Source: Sarcocystis neurona
Lineage: Eukaryota; Apicomplexa; Conoidasida; Eucoccidiorida; Sarcocystidae
DNA: 64,000 nt
Assembly: GCA_000727475.1 (NCBI GenBank)
Contig: KL647314.1
Coordinates: 356,363-420,362 of the forward strand
Direction of reading: 5' to 3'
In this document: positions 1-10,921 of the stretch, in pieces
Position numbering within the stretch: position 1 is the first letter of the stretch
How the letters are laid out: each line of letters begins with the position of its first letter
The notes under the pieces: generated by a model
Told to the model about the DNA's origin: nothing
Seen by the model: only the letters and a program-made list of their open reading frames with translations
The model's database searches: none
Position numbers and translations under genes: made by a program

Positions 1-1030
1 AGCAGCAGCAACTGCAGCAGCAGCAGCAACTGCAGCAGCAGCAACAGCGACAGCAACAGCAGCAACAGTCCAACACGCAGCAGCGTCCGCCGTACACGCC
101 ACAGCAGCACCAGCGCGTGCAGTACACAACAGCAACAACGGGAGAGCAGTGGCAGGACGCGGCGGCAACAGACGATTTGTGGAGGGCGCACCAGGAGCCC
201 GAGAGATGCATGTCCATAGGGCCGAACAGCCACACGGAGGACGTGGTGACGAGTCAGCGTTCACGTGAAAGGCCAAGATCACACACGAGAAGACGCACGG
301 CAGCAGCAGCAGCAGTGCAGCTTCTGCAGAAACAACAACAGCCGCAGCAAACAGCAGCAGCAGACAACAGCAGCAGGCAACAGCAGCAGACAACAGCAGC
401 AGAGAGCAGCAGAAGAGAGCAGCAGCAGAGAACCGGCAGAGCCGAGGTGCTTGCATTACTATCACTACTACAACGTCGAGGATCCCTGGGGATTTTTAAC
501 ATTGTACTTGCATGCGGGGCGGAAGACAAATGCAGCACGTCACTAGTGACACAAAAACTACAGCGAAGCACAGAGCGACGTCGGCGGAACGCCCGCCAGC
601 AGCCCTATCTGACTGCAACTCGCTGCTGCTGCCCCGCGACGCGGCGGCCCCTTCTCTCCTGCTCTGCTGCTTCTTCGCATAGAAGCCACCGCGGCTGCAA
701 GTATTATTGCCATACATGCACTGCTGCTGCCGCTGCTAACGTCCTAGGCGGGTGGCGGTCCACAAGCCCTGCTGCTGCACGGGAAACTGCCTGCTGTGCA
801 CCGAGCGCCGCATGCACTCCCGCTCACATACAAATCACCACCGTAGGTACGCAGGCAGATACGACAGGAAGTCCACAGAGGCATACATACGAATATACAC
901 GTAAGACGAAACACGTGAAGAGAGAAAGAGAAAGCAGATAGAGACGGAGATACACAGACGCGTATATACAAACGTCAGATATAGTACACGTGCACACGCA
1001 CACATGCATATAATCCCATATACACACACA
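1..1030. repeat. CAG/GCA triplet-rich block with repeat-driven open frames
   Basis: Positions 1-115 and 300-425 are dominated by CAG/GCA/ACA triplets, giving Gln-, Ala- or Thr-rich readings. A 274-codon plus-strand frame (117-941) and shorter minus frames overlap here, but they follow the triplet phase and have no recognisable domain. From about 880 the sequence becomes short CA/TA motifs. I see no gene that can be defended; an exon reading into poly-Gln remains possible. Confidence 0.7.
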
Positions 1031-2460
1031 TATTCAAAACTCCAAACTTGTGTACATATATATATAGATATATATAGATGTAGATAGATCTACATATCTA
1101 CACATGCCTGCGTCGGACCCAACAATAGCGAGAGAGATGCGTAATCACAACACTTCCTCTGTTGCTGCTGCACGCCCTGCTGCTGTCTACCCTGCTGCTG
1201 TCTGCATTGCTGCTGCAAGGTGAAGACAGGCTCCTGATGTGTGTTTTGCAACTGCTGCAGGAAGAACAAGACGCTGTGCGCCGCCGGCTCTGCGGCCGCC
1301 GCAGCAGCAGTCTCCCTGCTGCTGCAAGAGAGAGACATCTCCCCTGTGTAGCTGCTGTGGGCGACGTCTATTTGCCGCCACTTCCGCTGCTCGCTGCGAG
1401 ACCGGCACCCCCCTGCGCGTCGCGATTCAAAGGCGCTGCGCGCGCGCGCGAAGCGGTTGCTACTGCCCTGACGCAACATGTGCTGCGCCGTATTCTACGG
1501 AGACGTCTTTCTGCTGGGCGCGCGCGGACATGAACAACAGCAAGCGCCCGAGACATATAGACACATGACGCAGGGGCGAGCCGTGTACATATGGGCCAGA
1601 GTCAGAGGCCCGTGCACCACACACGCAGACGTACAAGCATGTGTGGATAGCCGTGCCTGCAGAGATGTATATACGTTGCTCACTCCCTTCGAAAGTATAC
1701 GGTGTTTCTCCACCGGTGCCGCAGCAGGGGTGCTTCTTCAAAACAAATGGACGAAAGAAAAGGATATTACAAGAGACTTCACATGAACGACAGACGAAGT
1801 TCACCACGCGCCTTCTCAATCTGCGCCGCTGCTGCCCAGACCGCGTGTCCTGTGCTCCTCCTGCTGCTGCCGCTGCGCTGTCTGCAGACAACGCAAGCTC
1901 TGCTGTCACTGCTTTCTTGCTGCTGCTGCTGCAACTGCGAAGCCTGCATGTGGACAGAGCCGTCGGAAGAAGTACCTGGCGTGTACCGCCGCCCAAAAAG
2001 AGCAGCCACCCGCGAAAAAAAACGCGCGCCAAAGTCCGTTAGGCTCTGAAGCGGCATGGCAACAGCAACAGCAGCAACGCAGCAGCAACACCAGCAGTCC
2101 AGTAGCAGCAACCCTGCAGCAACAGCAACACGGCACGAGGCCGGACGCAGCCTCCAGAGCAAACGAGCAGCAGGTGTGCGCGACGTCTCGTGAGGACTCA
2201 CACTGCCACCCGCGGTCCACCGAAGTAAAAGAAACTCTGCGGAAACATATGGAGCTCCACAAACACAGGCGAAGACTCAACAGCGCCCCAGAAGGAGGAG
2301 ACAAATTGAAAGCGACGTTTATTCACAAACAGACAGAGAAAGGGGAGACACACATAGAGACACAGACGCACAGACATAGATGGAGGGGAGACACACACCG
2401 AGTCAAGGGAGCAGAAGTACGTCGCAGCGCAGTCGGTCGAATGCAGATATAGGGGTCGAC
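1031..2460. other. Mixed region without a definable gene
   Basis: TA motifs (about 1052-1100) are followed by CTG-rich sequence (1160-1340). Both strands are open across 1090-1533: a minus frame with a true ATG at 1479 reading 129 codons and a plus frame of 123 codons. Both look equally protein-like and neither matches a family I know. At 2041-2140 there is a short CAG array, and at 2330-2400 degenerate GA/CA repeats. A hidden spliced exon cannot be excluded. Confidence 0.5.
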
Positions 2461-2559
2461 GGGGGCATACGTACCTTTGCTGCGGCGTAGGGGAATGTCT
2501 GCTGCTCTCTTAGAGTTGTCCTTTCACCAAGGCAGCTTCACAGAGAGACACGAGCCAGC

Positions 2560-3130
2560 AGGTCGTCACATTTATACATATGTGTGTTGCATACGTGCAG
2601 GGACATACACTTACGTACGTATGGGTGCAAGTCTGTGCTGTTTTATTCATAGAGATATACGTATGCGTATACAACTCGACATACACGTACAGTTGTACGT
2701 AATTACAGGTGTATATGCGTCGTATGCATATGTATGTATGTATACTCACACAGATGCATATATATGGGTACAGACAGAGAGGACGAAAGAGAGAGCGAGA
2801 GCGAATATATTTATATATATATATATATGTACACACATATTGATACATATATACATACGTTTATACACACACACATTTACATATGTATGCATACGGAGAC
2901 ATAAGCACGTCTTACTGAGAGAGTCCAGCAATGCGTAGCGCTGTACGTCAACTCGGTACAGCGTGTGTCCAGCCCTGCGTAGCCCTGCATATGTGCTGTT
3001 GCTTCTGTATATATGCCTGGTGTGCATACATATATATACATATATATACATATATACATGCATGTATATATACGTATATATATATATATACACATGTATA
3101 TATATTTGCATACGAACGCATATGGATCTG
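2560..3130. repeat. TA/CA/GTAC-rich microsatellite region
   Basis: Dense alternating purine-pyrimidine sequence (TATATG, GTATAC, CACACA), purest at 2808-2880 and 3030-3110. The many Tyr/Ile/His/Thr-rich frames on both strands here are by-products of these dinucleotides and are not genes. Confidence 0.85.
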
Positions 3131-3179
3131 TTAATGTAAGAGAAATTTCAGCAATGCGTCGAGCGCAGAAACTTCGATA

Positions 3180-3500
3180 CGAGACATGCTGCTGCTGCTG
3201 TTCTGCGCCCCTGCGTTTTGCTCTGCTGAAGCTCCTTTCTCTGTGGTGGCACTTCCTCCACTGCTGCTGCTACGTTACCCCCAGCTCCTGCGCGGAGCCC
3301 GCGCACTCTGCGGCTGCCGCCTGAGCTGCTGCTGCGCGTGCTTCTCGTCCTCCTTCCGCTACTACTGCGGCTTCCACATCTCTGCAAAAGTGCCGCTGCT
3401 GCTTCTTCTTCTCTGCAAGACCTGCTGCTTCTTCTTCTTCTCTGGACGCGCTTTTTCTTCTTCACCTCTGCAGGCGCTGCTGTTGCTCCTTTTCCCTCCG
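3180..3500. repeat. CTG/CTT triplet tract
   Basis: CTG and CTT codon-like runs on the plus strand read as Leu/Cys-rich. On the minus strand they read as Arg/Ser/Gln/Glu-rich. The minus reading near 3140-3240 contains a short helix-like stretch, SALDALLKFLL. That would suit the part following a DDT domain, but I could not connect it to the exon at 3530-3642 by good splice sites. Confidence 0.5.
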
Positions 3501-3529
3501 CAGTGAGTGCTGCTGGTGCTGCTGCCTAC

Positions 3530-3642
3530 CGGCGAGACGACGAAGTTCTGCAGGTGCGCGAAGGTCCAGTCTTCGAAGCCCGCGAGACTTCCGAACAGAT
3601 GGAGAAATCGACAGACTACTAGCCAGTGGGGGTTCTCCTCCA
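3530..3642 (-). CDS. Exon with a DDT-domain-like segment
   Basis: The minus-strand exon has a polypyrimidine-preceded acceptor (..cgctgcag|TGGAGG) and donor TCGCCG|gtaggc. It encodes 37 whole codons. The core NPHWLVVCRFLHLFG followed by SLAGFEDWTFAHLQNFVV resembles the first helices of DDT domains of RSF1-type chromatin-remodelling subunits, which have N-x-(W/F)-A-V-(I/V)-C-x-FL-x-x-(F/Y)-G-x-L and then F-x-x-L. DDT domains occur in accessory subunits of ISWI-type remodellers. The exon starts with two bases of a codon, matching the one-base overhang of the exon at 5531-5639 (joined codon TTG). The rest of the DDT domain was not located. The call rests on pattern similarity over about 35 residues; a chance resemblance is possible. 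Confidence 0.42.
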
Positions 3643-4309
3643 CTGCAGCGAGCGACAAAAAACAGGCAGCAGCTGCCATACATACACGGGGTTGCAGCCA
3701 CTTAACACGCAGCGCCACGTGTGTACATACAGTTCTTCTTCTTCGCGTCTTAATAACCTTCTGAGAAACGGTATTCACCAGGGCACCTCTGTACATATAT
3801 ATATATATATATATGTACACCAATACACCCATACAGACACATATAGAGATACGACGGAAATACATAGATATACGCGCATGCGCACATGGACCTAAAGAGG
3901 GAAACACACAAAGGCTCACCGCTGCAGAGGCGCACACCACCGATGCACTTCTCTCTTCACACAGGCAAGTACACGTGCCCATACGTACGTGACAGCTTTC
4001 CTATTGGACGTACGTCTGTCGACTGCTGTACTCGATAGGAAATATACAGCTGTATGTATATACGTATACGTTTGCATATATATATATATATATATGTAAG
4101 TGAACAAGACACACGTCCATACTGCGTCGCTTCACCCCCCACCGTGGACACACACGTCTGTGCGACACTCCTCCCTCCTCACAGCAGCAGAATACAGCCA
4201 CTTCATATATAGAGACACTAAGAAAGACAGAGAGGGAGCCACACACAGGGAGAAAGCGGGATATACATACAGACAGAGACCAAGACAGAAAGTGAAAATG
4301 GGATGTGCA
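3643..4309. other. Probable intron sequence with TA microsatellites
   Basis: If the exons at 3530-3642 and 5531-5639 belong together, this is part of the intron between them. It holds a pure TA run near 3796-3815, another at 4076-4096, and otherwise mixed sequence with no recognisable coding segment. Confidence 0.5.
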
Positions 4310-4870
4310 TATATAGAGAGAATATATACATATATATATGTATATATGTAGAGAGAGAGCGAAAGACATACGTATATATATATGTATGTATACATATAGA
4401 GAGATAGCGATAGAGATGTGTGGAGAGACAGAGAGAACGCTCCATACGAAGATATATAGAGAGAGCGAGAGTGACCACGAGGGAAAGAGAGAGCAAGATA
4501 TACATACAGAAAGCGAGAAAGGGACAGACGTAATATATGTAAATATATATGTATGTATATACGTAGTGAGAGAGCGAAAGATATATATATATACATATAT
4601 ATATGTATATAGGTCGCGAGAGAGCGAAAGATATATATATATATGAGAGAGCGAAAGATACACATATATATATATATATATGTATGTATATAGGTAGTGA
4701 GAGAGCGAACGATACATGTATATATATATATATACATATATGTGCATGTATATAGGTAGTGAGAGAGCGAACGATATATGTATATATATATATATGTATG
4801 TATATAGGTAGTGAGAGAGCGAAAGATATATGTATAGAGATCCATATATGTAGAGAGAGAGGTACTTGTA
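4310..4870. repeat. TATA/GAGAGAGCGAAAG minisatellite
   Basis: The motif gagagagcgaaag (with small variants) recurs near 4350, 4569, 4620, 4646, 4699, 4762 and 4812. It is separated by TA-rich spacers often carrying gtatataggtagt. The copies from 4569 to 4812 form the regular part, with an irregular period of 28-63 bp. Frames on both strands (Tyr/Ile/Ser/Leu-rich) are repeat artefacts. Confidence 0.85.
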
Positions 4871-5224
4871 TATAGGTGCATAAAGGTAGGCATACTTGTC
4901 ACTTGCATACGTACATGTCCTGCCACTTCAAAAAAGAGGCGGAGAGAGAAAAGAGAAAGACAAACAGGTAGGCAAGCACGTATAGGAGTCGTCCGTGTGC
5001 AGCGGAAAGCCTCCGTTCAGACTGCGACGGGTTCCTCAGACCCGCGCGCACGTGTTTGTAGTCGCACTTCGGTAGACTCCACAGACATAGACACGCATGC
5101 ACCGCATAAAGAGAATAATAGTAGAGGGCCGTACTACACGCCGCTAGACGCACGTACATATATAAATGAATGAGCGAAGAGCAGTGACCCTGCTGGGAAG
5201 CAGCCGGTCTTGTGCCACGAGACC

Positions 5225-5440
5225 CACAAGAAGACACGCATGCAAAGCAGCAGCAGCAGCAGCACTTTTGCCGTCCACGCACGTGCAGTATACACCTGTC
5301 TTGCTGCTGGTGCTGCTGCTCTTGCTCCTGCTGCAGCTGCTGCTCCTGCTGCTACTGCTGCACCTGCTCTTCAGATACAGCTGCTGCCTCTGCTGCACCA
5401 CCTCGTGCGTCGTCTGCCGGTGCTTCTGCTGCTGCTGATT
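5225..5440. repeat. CAG then CTG triplet tracts
   Basis: A short GCA/CAG run at about 5246-5268 is followed by CTG-rich sequence at about 5300-5435. The minus strand reads Ser/Arg/Ala/Gln-rich. It lies inside the putative intron of the DDT-like exon chain. Confidence 0.75.
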
Positions 5441-5530
5441 CTGCTAGTATCGCTGTCGCTTCCACGTGCAAAGACATGCGGATGCAAGGCAGCAAGAACC
5501 AACCCCACGCAAAGAACACTCGCGACGTAC

Positions 5531-5639
5531 AGGCAACGGAGGCATCGTCTCGCCTTCTCTGGATGCCGTTAAGCATGTGCAGCGGCAGCACCTCCTCCTC
5601 TTCTTCCTCGAAGGAAGCGTCGTAGGGTTGCAAGTGATA
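5531..5639 (-). CDS. Acidic exon of the DDT-like chain (tentative)
   Basis: Acceptor tttctaccgcag|TATCAC and donor TTGCCT|gtacgt bound a 109-base minus-strand exon of 36 codons plus one base. The peptide begins YHLQPYDASF, has a run of six glutamates, and continues VLPLHMLNGIQRRRDDASVA. It enters in phase 0 and leaves with one base, which fits the two-base entry of the DDT-like exon at 3530-3642. No domain is recognised in this piece. Support comes from the splice consensus, the phase match and non-repetitive peptide composition. Confidence 0.35.
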
Positions 5640-6110
5640 CTGCGGTAGAAACAGCAAAGACAGCAGCCGCAGCAGCAGCAGCAAGCAAGGCAGCAGCAGC
5701 AGCCGCAGCACCACTCCGTCAACGCAACAGTCGTCTCGCCCGCCACAGCACCCGCAACCGGAAAGCTCACGCCCCGAGCGCAGCAACAGCACCAGCACGC
5801 ACATTACGAGCAGGCCAACCGTCGACTCCACAGCAGTCGTCCGCGCAAGAACGAGTACGGAGCACGCGGACTTCAGCGTCAGACGCAGCAGCGGCAGCAG
5901 CAGACACATCCCACGCAAGCGTCTCGCCGGGTCAGGCCAAACAACAGACGCACGCCAAGCAGCACAGCCTCTTTACACAGCCCCACGCTCTGAATACGGC
6001 AAGAAGGACTCATCAACAGCAGCAGCAGCAGTCGACATGCGGCAGCAGGCGAGACACACATCCGGCGCACAATGACCAGCAGAAGCGGAGGGCAACAACA
6101 AACTACTGGA
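5640..6110 (+). other. Gln/Ala-rich open stretch of unknown status
   Basis: The plus strand stays open in a Gln-rich phase from about 5660 to 6000, without an ATG. It reads HQHAHYEQANRRLHSSRP after the poly-Gln part. The minus strand reads Leu/Cys-rich. It could be an exon, or intron repeats of the minus-strand chain. I cannot decide. Confidence 0.25.
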
Positions 6111-6640
6111 CGTATATATATGTACACATACTGCAGAGCTCTACGGTAATGCCGCATCACTCCTATACGACAGCGACCTCGGCCGCAGTATATACACAAA
6201 AACTGCACAGATGCGTCGTAGAAGCGGATATTGCATATACAGAAAGAAACAAAGTGAAAACGACAAACACACGTACATCCATATATATGTATATATACGT
6301 ATTTAACTTTGCTTTACATCCGGTGTGTACGTACGCGTATCACACCGAGTCACGGTCATGTGTCACATCTATGTACGTGGACGAATATATGCATATATAT
6401 ACAGTCGTCTCGCAGATATATATATATGTACATATAGAGAGAGACACGGAGGCACACACGCAACCATAACTACATATATATATATATATATGTATATATG
6501 TACGCGTAGAGAGACACATACACACACACAAAGCATACTTACATAGATATACATATACATATACATATAAAGACAGACACACACCTAACCATATATATAT
6601 ATATATGTAGATATACGTGTGATTTTGCTCTGCGCCGTGT
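6110..6640. repeat. TA/CA microsatellite region
   Basis: TATATA runs occur near 6418-6430, 6470-6500 and 6590-6608, with CACACA and ATACAT motifs between them. No gene is visible. A short minus-strand non-repetitive stretch at 6615-6700 could be a further exon but has no recognisable homology. Confidence 0.8.
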
Positions 6641-7028
6641 ATGGACGTATGAGAAGGCGGCCGGCATATTGACAAAACTTCACCAGCAGCAGCAGCTGCG
6701 CATCAAGTAGAAGCAGGGGCATGTGGACACAAGACACCTCCGTAGACCCACGTACACTAGTACACACGTATGTGTGGGAGATATATATACATATATATAT
6801 GTACAGAAATATACATGTACGCAAAAGAGAAGAACGTGTACATACTCACTAAATATACAGACACACACCGCGGTGTACACGTGGAGATAAGAAAGCATGT
6901 GGGCACGTGTGGGAGCAGGCGTTCGAGTATATGCGCGTTGCTGCTGTTCGTATCAGTAGCACTACATGCGTTTCCACACTTGTCAGTATCTTGCTGCTTC
7001 CTGCTATTCTTGGCCCACTAAAGGGTAC

Positions 7029-7094
7029 AAGCCGCGGCAGCGATCCAGCCTCTTGCACATGGCGATACGCACGCATATAGAGAGTATCTGACTG
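7029..7094 (-). CDS. Short candidate exon of the DDT-like chain
   Basis: A 66-base minus-strand segment (22 codons, phase 0 to 0) reads QSDTLYMRAYRHVQEAGSLP. It is bounded by acceptor gagagcacag|CAGTCA and donor CGGCTT|gtaccc. The acceptor lacks a good pyrimidine tract and the upstream intron would be only 70 bp. The preceding long frame might therefore simply end at its own stop at 7129. Phase agreement with both neighbours is the only positive evidence. Confidence 0.22.
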
Positions 7095-7164
7095 CTGTGC
7101 TCTCTCTTCTTTCGTGAGCACGTCGTCGCTAGCCGTCGAACAATCTAGGAAGGGGAGGCCTTAC

Positions 7165-8367
7165 GGCAGCGGCAGAGTCGTCGGCTGCGCCGTCCCCCTC
7201 GTCGTCCTTCCCGGGCGACGGGGACGGAGACAAAGCAGGCCCGTCTTCCTGACGCGGTCTGCTTCGCTCCTTCTCCGCGGTCGCTCTGTTGCTGCTCCTA
7301 GTCTCTCGGCTACTGCTGCTGCTGTTCACGCTGCTGCTGTTGACGCTGCTGCTGTTGACGCGGCTGCTGTCCGTCAGCCTGTTGCTGTCTCTGCGCCAGC
7401 TGCTCGGGCTGTCGCTCCTCGTCGCGTCGCTTGCCGTGGTGCTGCTGCTGCCGCCAGCGCCTTCTTCGCGCCCTACAGCAGCAGCACCAGCTGCAGCTGC
7501 TTCACATGAAGCTGCAGACGTATCAGCAGCCGCAGCAGCAGCAGCAGCGCCCCCAGCTGCCACCTGTGACAGCCCCACACCAGCTGTTTCCCCAGCAGCA
7601 GCAGCTGCAGGGGAACAAAACGAAACGTTGGCGTCACTCACTCTATCTTCTGCTGCTGTCGCATGTCTCTTCAGCAGGCCGTCGGCTTTTTGCCGCGAGC
7701 CCTGCCCGTTCGGCTGCAGTCTGCATGCGTCTCCTGGGTCGGAGTCCCTTCCCTCGCTTTGAAGCATTCCCTCTTGTTCTTCTCCCTCTTGCTGCACTCT
7801 TCCCCTTTTCATCCGACGGCTGCGTCGGTTTTGCTGGTGCTGTTGGTGCTGCTGGTCCCGGTGCTGCTGCGTTTCCTCTTCCAGCGTCTGCTGCTGCCCC
7901 TCCTGCTGCTGTTGCTGCTTCCCCTCCTCCCCCAGGTCCTCTCCGGCCTGCTGCAGCTGCCGTGCATCCTCGCGGTACTGTTCGGCGGCGTGTTGCTGCA
8001 GCTGCTGTTCGCCCTGCTGCTGTGGCTGCTGCCGCGGCTCCTGCTGCTGCTGTTGCTGTGGCTCCTCATCGTCAGCGTCCCCGTCTGCCCCGTAAAACTC
8101 GTCTTCAGGCTTCGGATTGAGAAGCAGCCGGCGCGGCGGCTCCAGCGAGAGAGCAGCAGCATCCTTGCGCTTCTTGTTGCCAAGTCTGCCGCTACCTGTC
8201 GCTCCACCTGCTGCTGCCGACCCACCAGCATACGAGGAACACCAGGCGGTGGTGCTGCCTGGTCCGCCGCTGCTGCTGCTGCTCCCTCCCGTCTCCCCTG
8301 CTACTGCTTCTTCCGACATCACCTTCTCCATCTCCCGGCGCCACATTTTATAAGTCAGACGGTCCCG
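7165..8367 (-). CDS. Low-complexity protein exon (Gln/Ala/Ser-rich), unknown function
   Basis: The acceptor gtgctggtgcag|CGGGAC at 8367 opens a 401-codon minus-strand frame. It starts with a helical, charged RDRLTYKMWRREMEKVMSEE, continues through Gly/Ser, poly-Gln (about residues 75-150), Ala-rich and Ser/Asn repeats, and ends in an acidic DDEGDGAADD segment. A possible donor GCTGCC|gtaagg lies at 7164; otherwise the frame stops at 7129. The upstream part of the open frame (to 8646) is CA-repeat artefact. The N-terminal 25 residues are the only non-repetitive portion and I do not recognise them. The plus-strand frames opposite are antisense shadows of the triplets. Confidence 0.4.
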
Positions 8368-8617
8368 CTGCACCAGCGCCACGATCACAGACGTCATCGC
8401 AACACCATCAGCAGCTATCACGGCCACGACCGCCCGAGTAGCAACACGAACAGCAACGGCAGCAGCAGCTATCACAGCAGCGGCAACACTACCAGCACAG
8501 CAGCAGCAGCGACCACAGCAACGACCGCCCCAGGAACAACACGAACTGCAGTAGCAGCAGTAGGATCCGCGGCAGCGGCAGCAACACACCGCAGCCCACA
8601 CAGAATACCTCGCTGTC

Positions 8618-8647
8618 CACACACAGACACACACACACACACACACA
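8618..8647. repeat. (CA)n microsatellite
   Basis: Nearly perfect CA dinucleotide run, located in the putative intron between 8367 and 8720. Confidence 0.95.
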
Positions 8648-8719
8648 TCCCTACGAAGATGTAAAGGGCGGCTGCGCTCGCGCTTAACAGTCGAGACGCA
8701 GCAAGCAACAACACCGTAC

Positions 8720-8811
8720 GACTCGCAGCGGCGGGGGGAAAGAAGAGATTGCCTGTGTGTCTGACTGCGGGCGTTGGGCTACATATGCGGTGTCGTTGCT
8801 GCTCGGCCAGT
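8720..8811 (-). CDS. Candidate upstream exon of the DDT-like chain
   Basis: Acceptor gtttctctaaag|ACTGGC and donor CGAGTC|gtacgg bound 92 bases on the minus strand: two bases plus 30 codons, leaving in phase 0. It reads DWPSSNDTAYVAQRPQSDTQ, then a Pro-rich FPPPLRV. It joins in phase to RDRLTYKMWRREMEK at 8367. No domain is recognised. Further 5' exons are expected but were not located. Confidence 0.33.
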
Positions 8812-8829
8812 CTTTAGAGAAACGAAAAC

Positions 8830-9739
8830 ACGTACAAGCAGCACAGCTGCAACCGCCTGCATCTAAATCCACCGCGTAGACGCTGTACGCATACAACAGC
8901 AGCAAATCCGTCTTCCACAGTCAACCGCGCACAGACACGCCGTACGCTGTCAAGCGTACAGACACCCGTGACCTTCGCGGCCCGTGCGCGACCCGTCCGC
9001 GGGACGAAGCAGCTGGCTTCTCAGCGCAGCAGCGATTTTCAGCGCTCGCCCACGCAGTCAGCCAGCTCACGAATTGTCGACCCACCGCCAGAAACGCTCT
9101 CCTCTGGAGCGGACACCGGTGCGCAGCAGAGAAACTGTGCAGTGTACGTACACTTCACCAAACCGAGTTGTGTCCGAGGTCACTCTCGAGGCACCAGCGG
9201 GAAGGGCACTGCCGCGTTCTCCGCCCGCGAAACTCACGCAGGCACACGGAGGCGTATTCCCAGGCACTTGGACGCGGGCGGGCCGAGGCATCTCTCTTCT
9301 TCCCACCTAGCCGTACACGCGACTCTGCTGCTGCAATCGACTTGCATGCGTCTGTTCTCCACACGTGCATCCCTACACATATATAGTTTAGTAGAGAGAA
9401 AAAGACGCCGGAAGTTATTGTGAACGTACGTCGTGTAACTGTAGGTGCTGTGGCTGAACGCGAAGCTCTTGGCCAGCGCAAGCAGCAGCCGGAGAAACGG
9501 CGACAAGTGACCGCACACGCAGAGAGATCCATATACGTACACGTAGAAAGAAAGCAGCACGTAGGACACTCGCAGATACACAAAGAGCAGCGCGTGTGTA
9601 GGACAGTCAGACAGAAGCAGAAAGCGAAGATTGTCTAAGAGACTCCCACACAGTCGGAGAGTAGGTCTGCTCATACAGTATGTGTACTATATATATATAT
9701 ATATAAACGGGTGGAAAGAGGCGTGGAGACGTCGTCTAC
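8830..9739. other. Region without a confident gene
   Basis: Non-repetitive, GC-rich sequence. Both strands are open over 8968-9423 (plus) and 9067-9306 (minus). The minus frame ends near a good donor-like AATTC|gtgagc at about 9064 but does not join in phase to the exon at 8811. A TA microsatellite lies at 9687-9706. Nothing is assigned. Confidence 0.4.
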
Positions 9740-10921
9740 CTGCAGAAGATACGCGTAGAGCGGCCCGTGCGGACGTATGCAGGACTCTTCTCTTTCTTCA
9801 AGCGACCGGAGTCGCAGGCCTTCCCGTCTTCTGACGGCGCGTCGTTTCCACGAGGGCGCAGCGTCTGCGTCAGCCTGCGGGTGCTGCTGCTGCTCGGTGC
9901 TGCTTGTTGCAGCTGGAGGCCCGAGCGACGCTCCTCGCGTATGTGTGGCCGTGGAGGTTCTCGACACCGTGCCGGTGCTGCCTGCTTCCCCGGCAGGTGA
10001 AGAGAACACAGACGAGGAAACAGCAACAGCAGCTGCTCCTCCTGAACCTCCTGCTGCAGGTCCGCCTGTCCCTCCTGGTGTTGCTGCTCCGGAAGCCTGT
10101 GCCCCAACTCCACTGCTGCTGCCGCCAGGAACAGACGACCCCACACGAGAATACACACCGCTGCCTGGTCCACTGCGGGACGCAGAAGCTTTCTGCTGCT
10201 CCACGCTGCCGCTTCTCGTGCCAGCTCTTCCTTGCTGCTGCAGCGAGGCCGCAGTAGCACCTGCAGGAGCACCAGCAGCACTACCACTGCCACTCCCAGA
10301 CGTCCGTCCTCCTCCTCCTCGTGAGGACGCAGACGGCGACGACAGCGTTTCCCGTTGCTGTCGTTGCACCGTGCTATTGCTGCTGCTGCTGCATGTTGCC
10401 GCTGCTGTGGCACCCGTCCGCTGCCTGTGCGAATCCTGCTGCACGCGTGCGACAGCGGGAGACACACGGCCCGGCGCAGCACCTTTTGCTGCAGCAGATG
10501 CCGTCCCGCCTCCACCCCCCTCCTGCTGCTGCTGAAGACTGTCACTGTCTGCCGAAGCAGGAGCTGCCGCAATGCCTGCAGCAATTCTCGCGGCTGCAGC
10601 GCCCCGTGGCTGCCGCATGCGCGTGCCACTGCAACTCGAATACGTGCGTTGGTAGATATTTTCCTGAGGTTGCTGTTGCAGCTGTTGCCTGCTGCTACGT
10701 CTGCTGCCGCCCTTGCGGCTGCTACCGCTTCTTGCACCTCCATGCTGCTGCACCTCCCCTCCAGGCTGCAGTCCTCGCCTTTCTTGCTGTTGCTGCTGCT
10801 GCCGCTGCTGCTGCCGCTGCTCTGACTGGCTGCGGCTCCTCCCGGGTGACGGCTGCCCCTGCCGCTGCTGCAGCTTGTCGACTCCGCCACCCGAAAGCGA
10901 ATAACCGTTGGGTAAATCCAT
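9740..10921 (-). CDS. Low-complexity protein, probable first or early exon
   Basis: A 394-codon minus-strand frame starts at a true ATG (10921; MDLPNGYSLSGGGVDKLQQR) and ends at a consensus donor CTTCTGCAG|gtagac. Past the donor the frame runs into TA repeat, so the exon boundary is credible. The composition is Gln/Ser/Gly/Ala-rich with Arg/Ser patches, and there is a short non-repetitive C-terminal segment (GLRLRSLEEREESCIRPHGP). No domain, signal peptide or membrane segment is recognised. The protein would be largely disordered. A possible acceptor (tctactag|GTTGTG) just upstream of the ATG means earlier exons may exist. Plus-strand frames opposite are CTG shadows. Confidence 0.4.

Noticed and set aside
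4001..4926. Long minus-strand Tyr/Ile/Ser/Leu frames
   Set aside because: Pure by-products of the TA/GAGA minisatellite.
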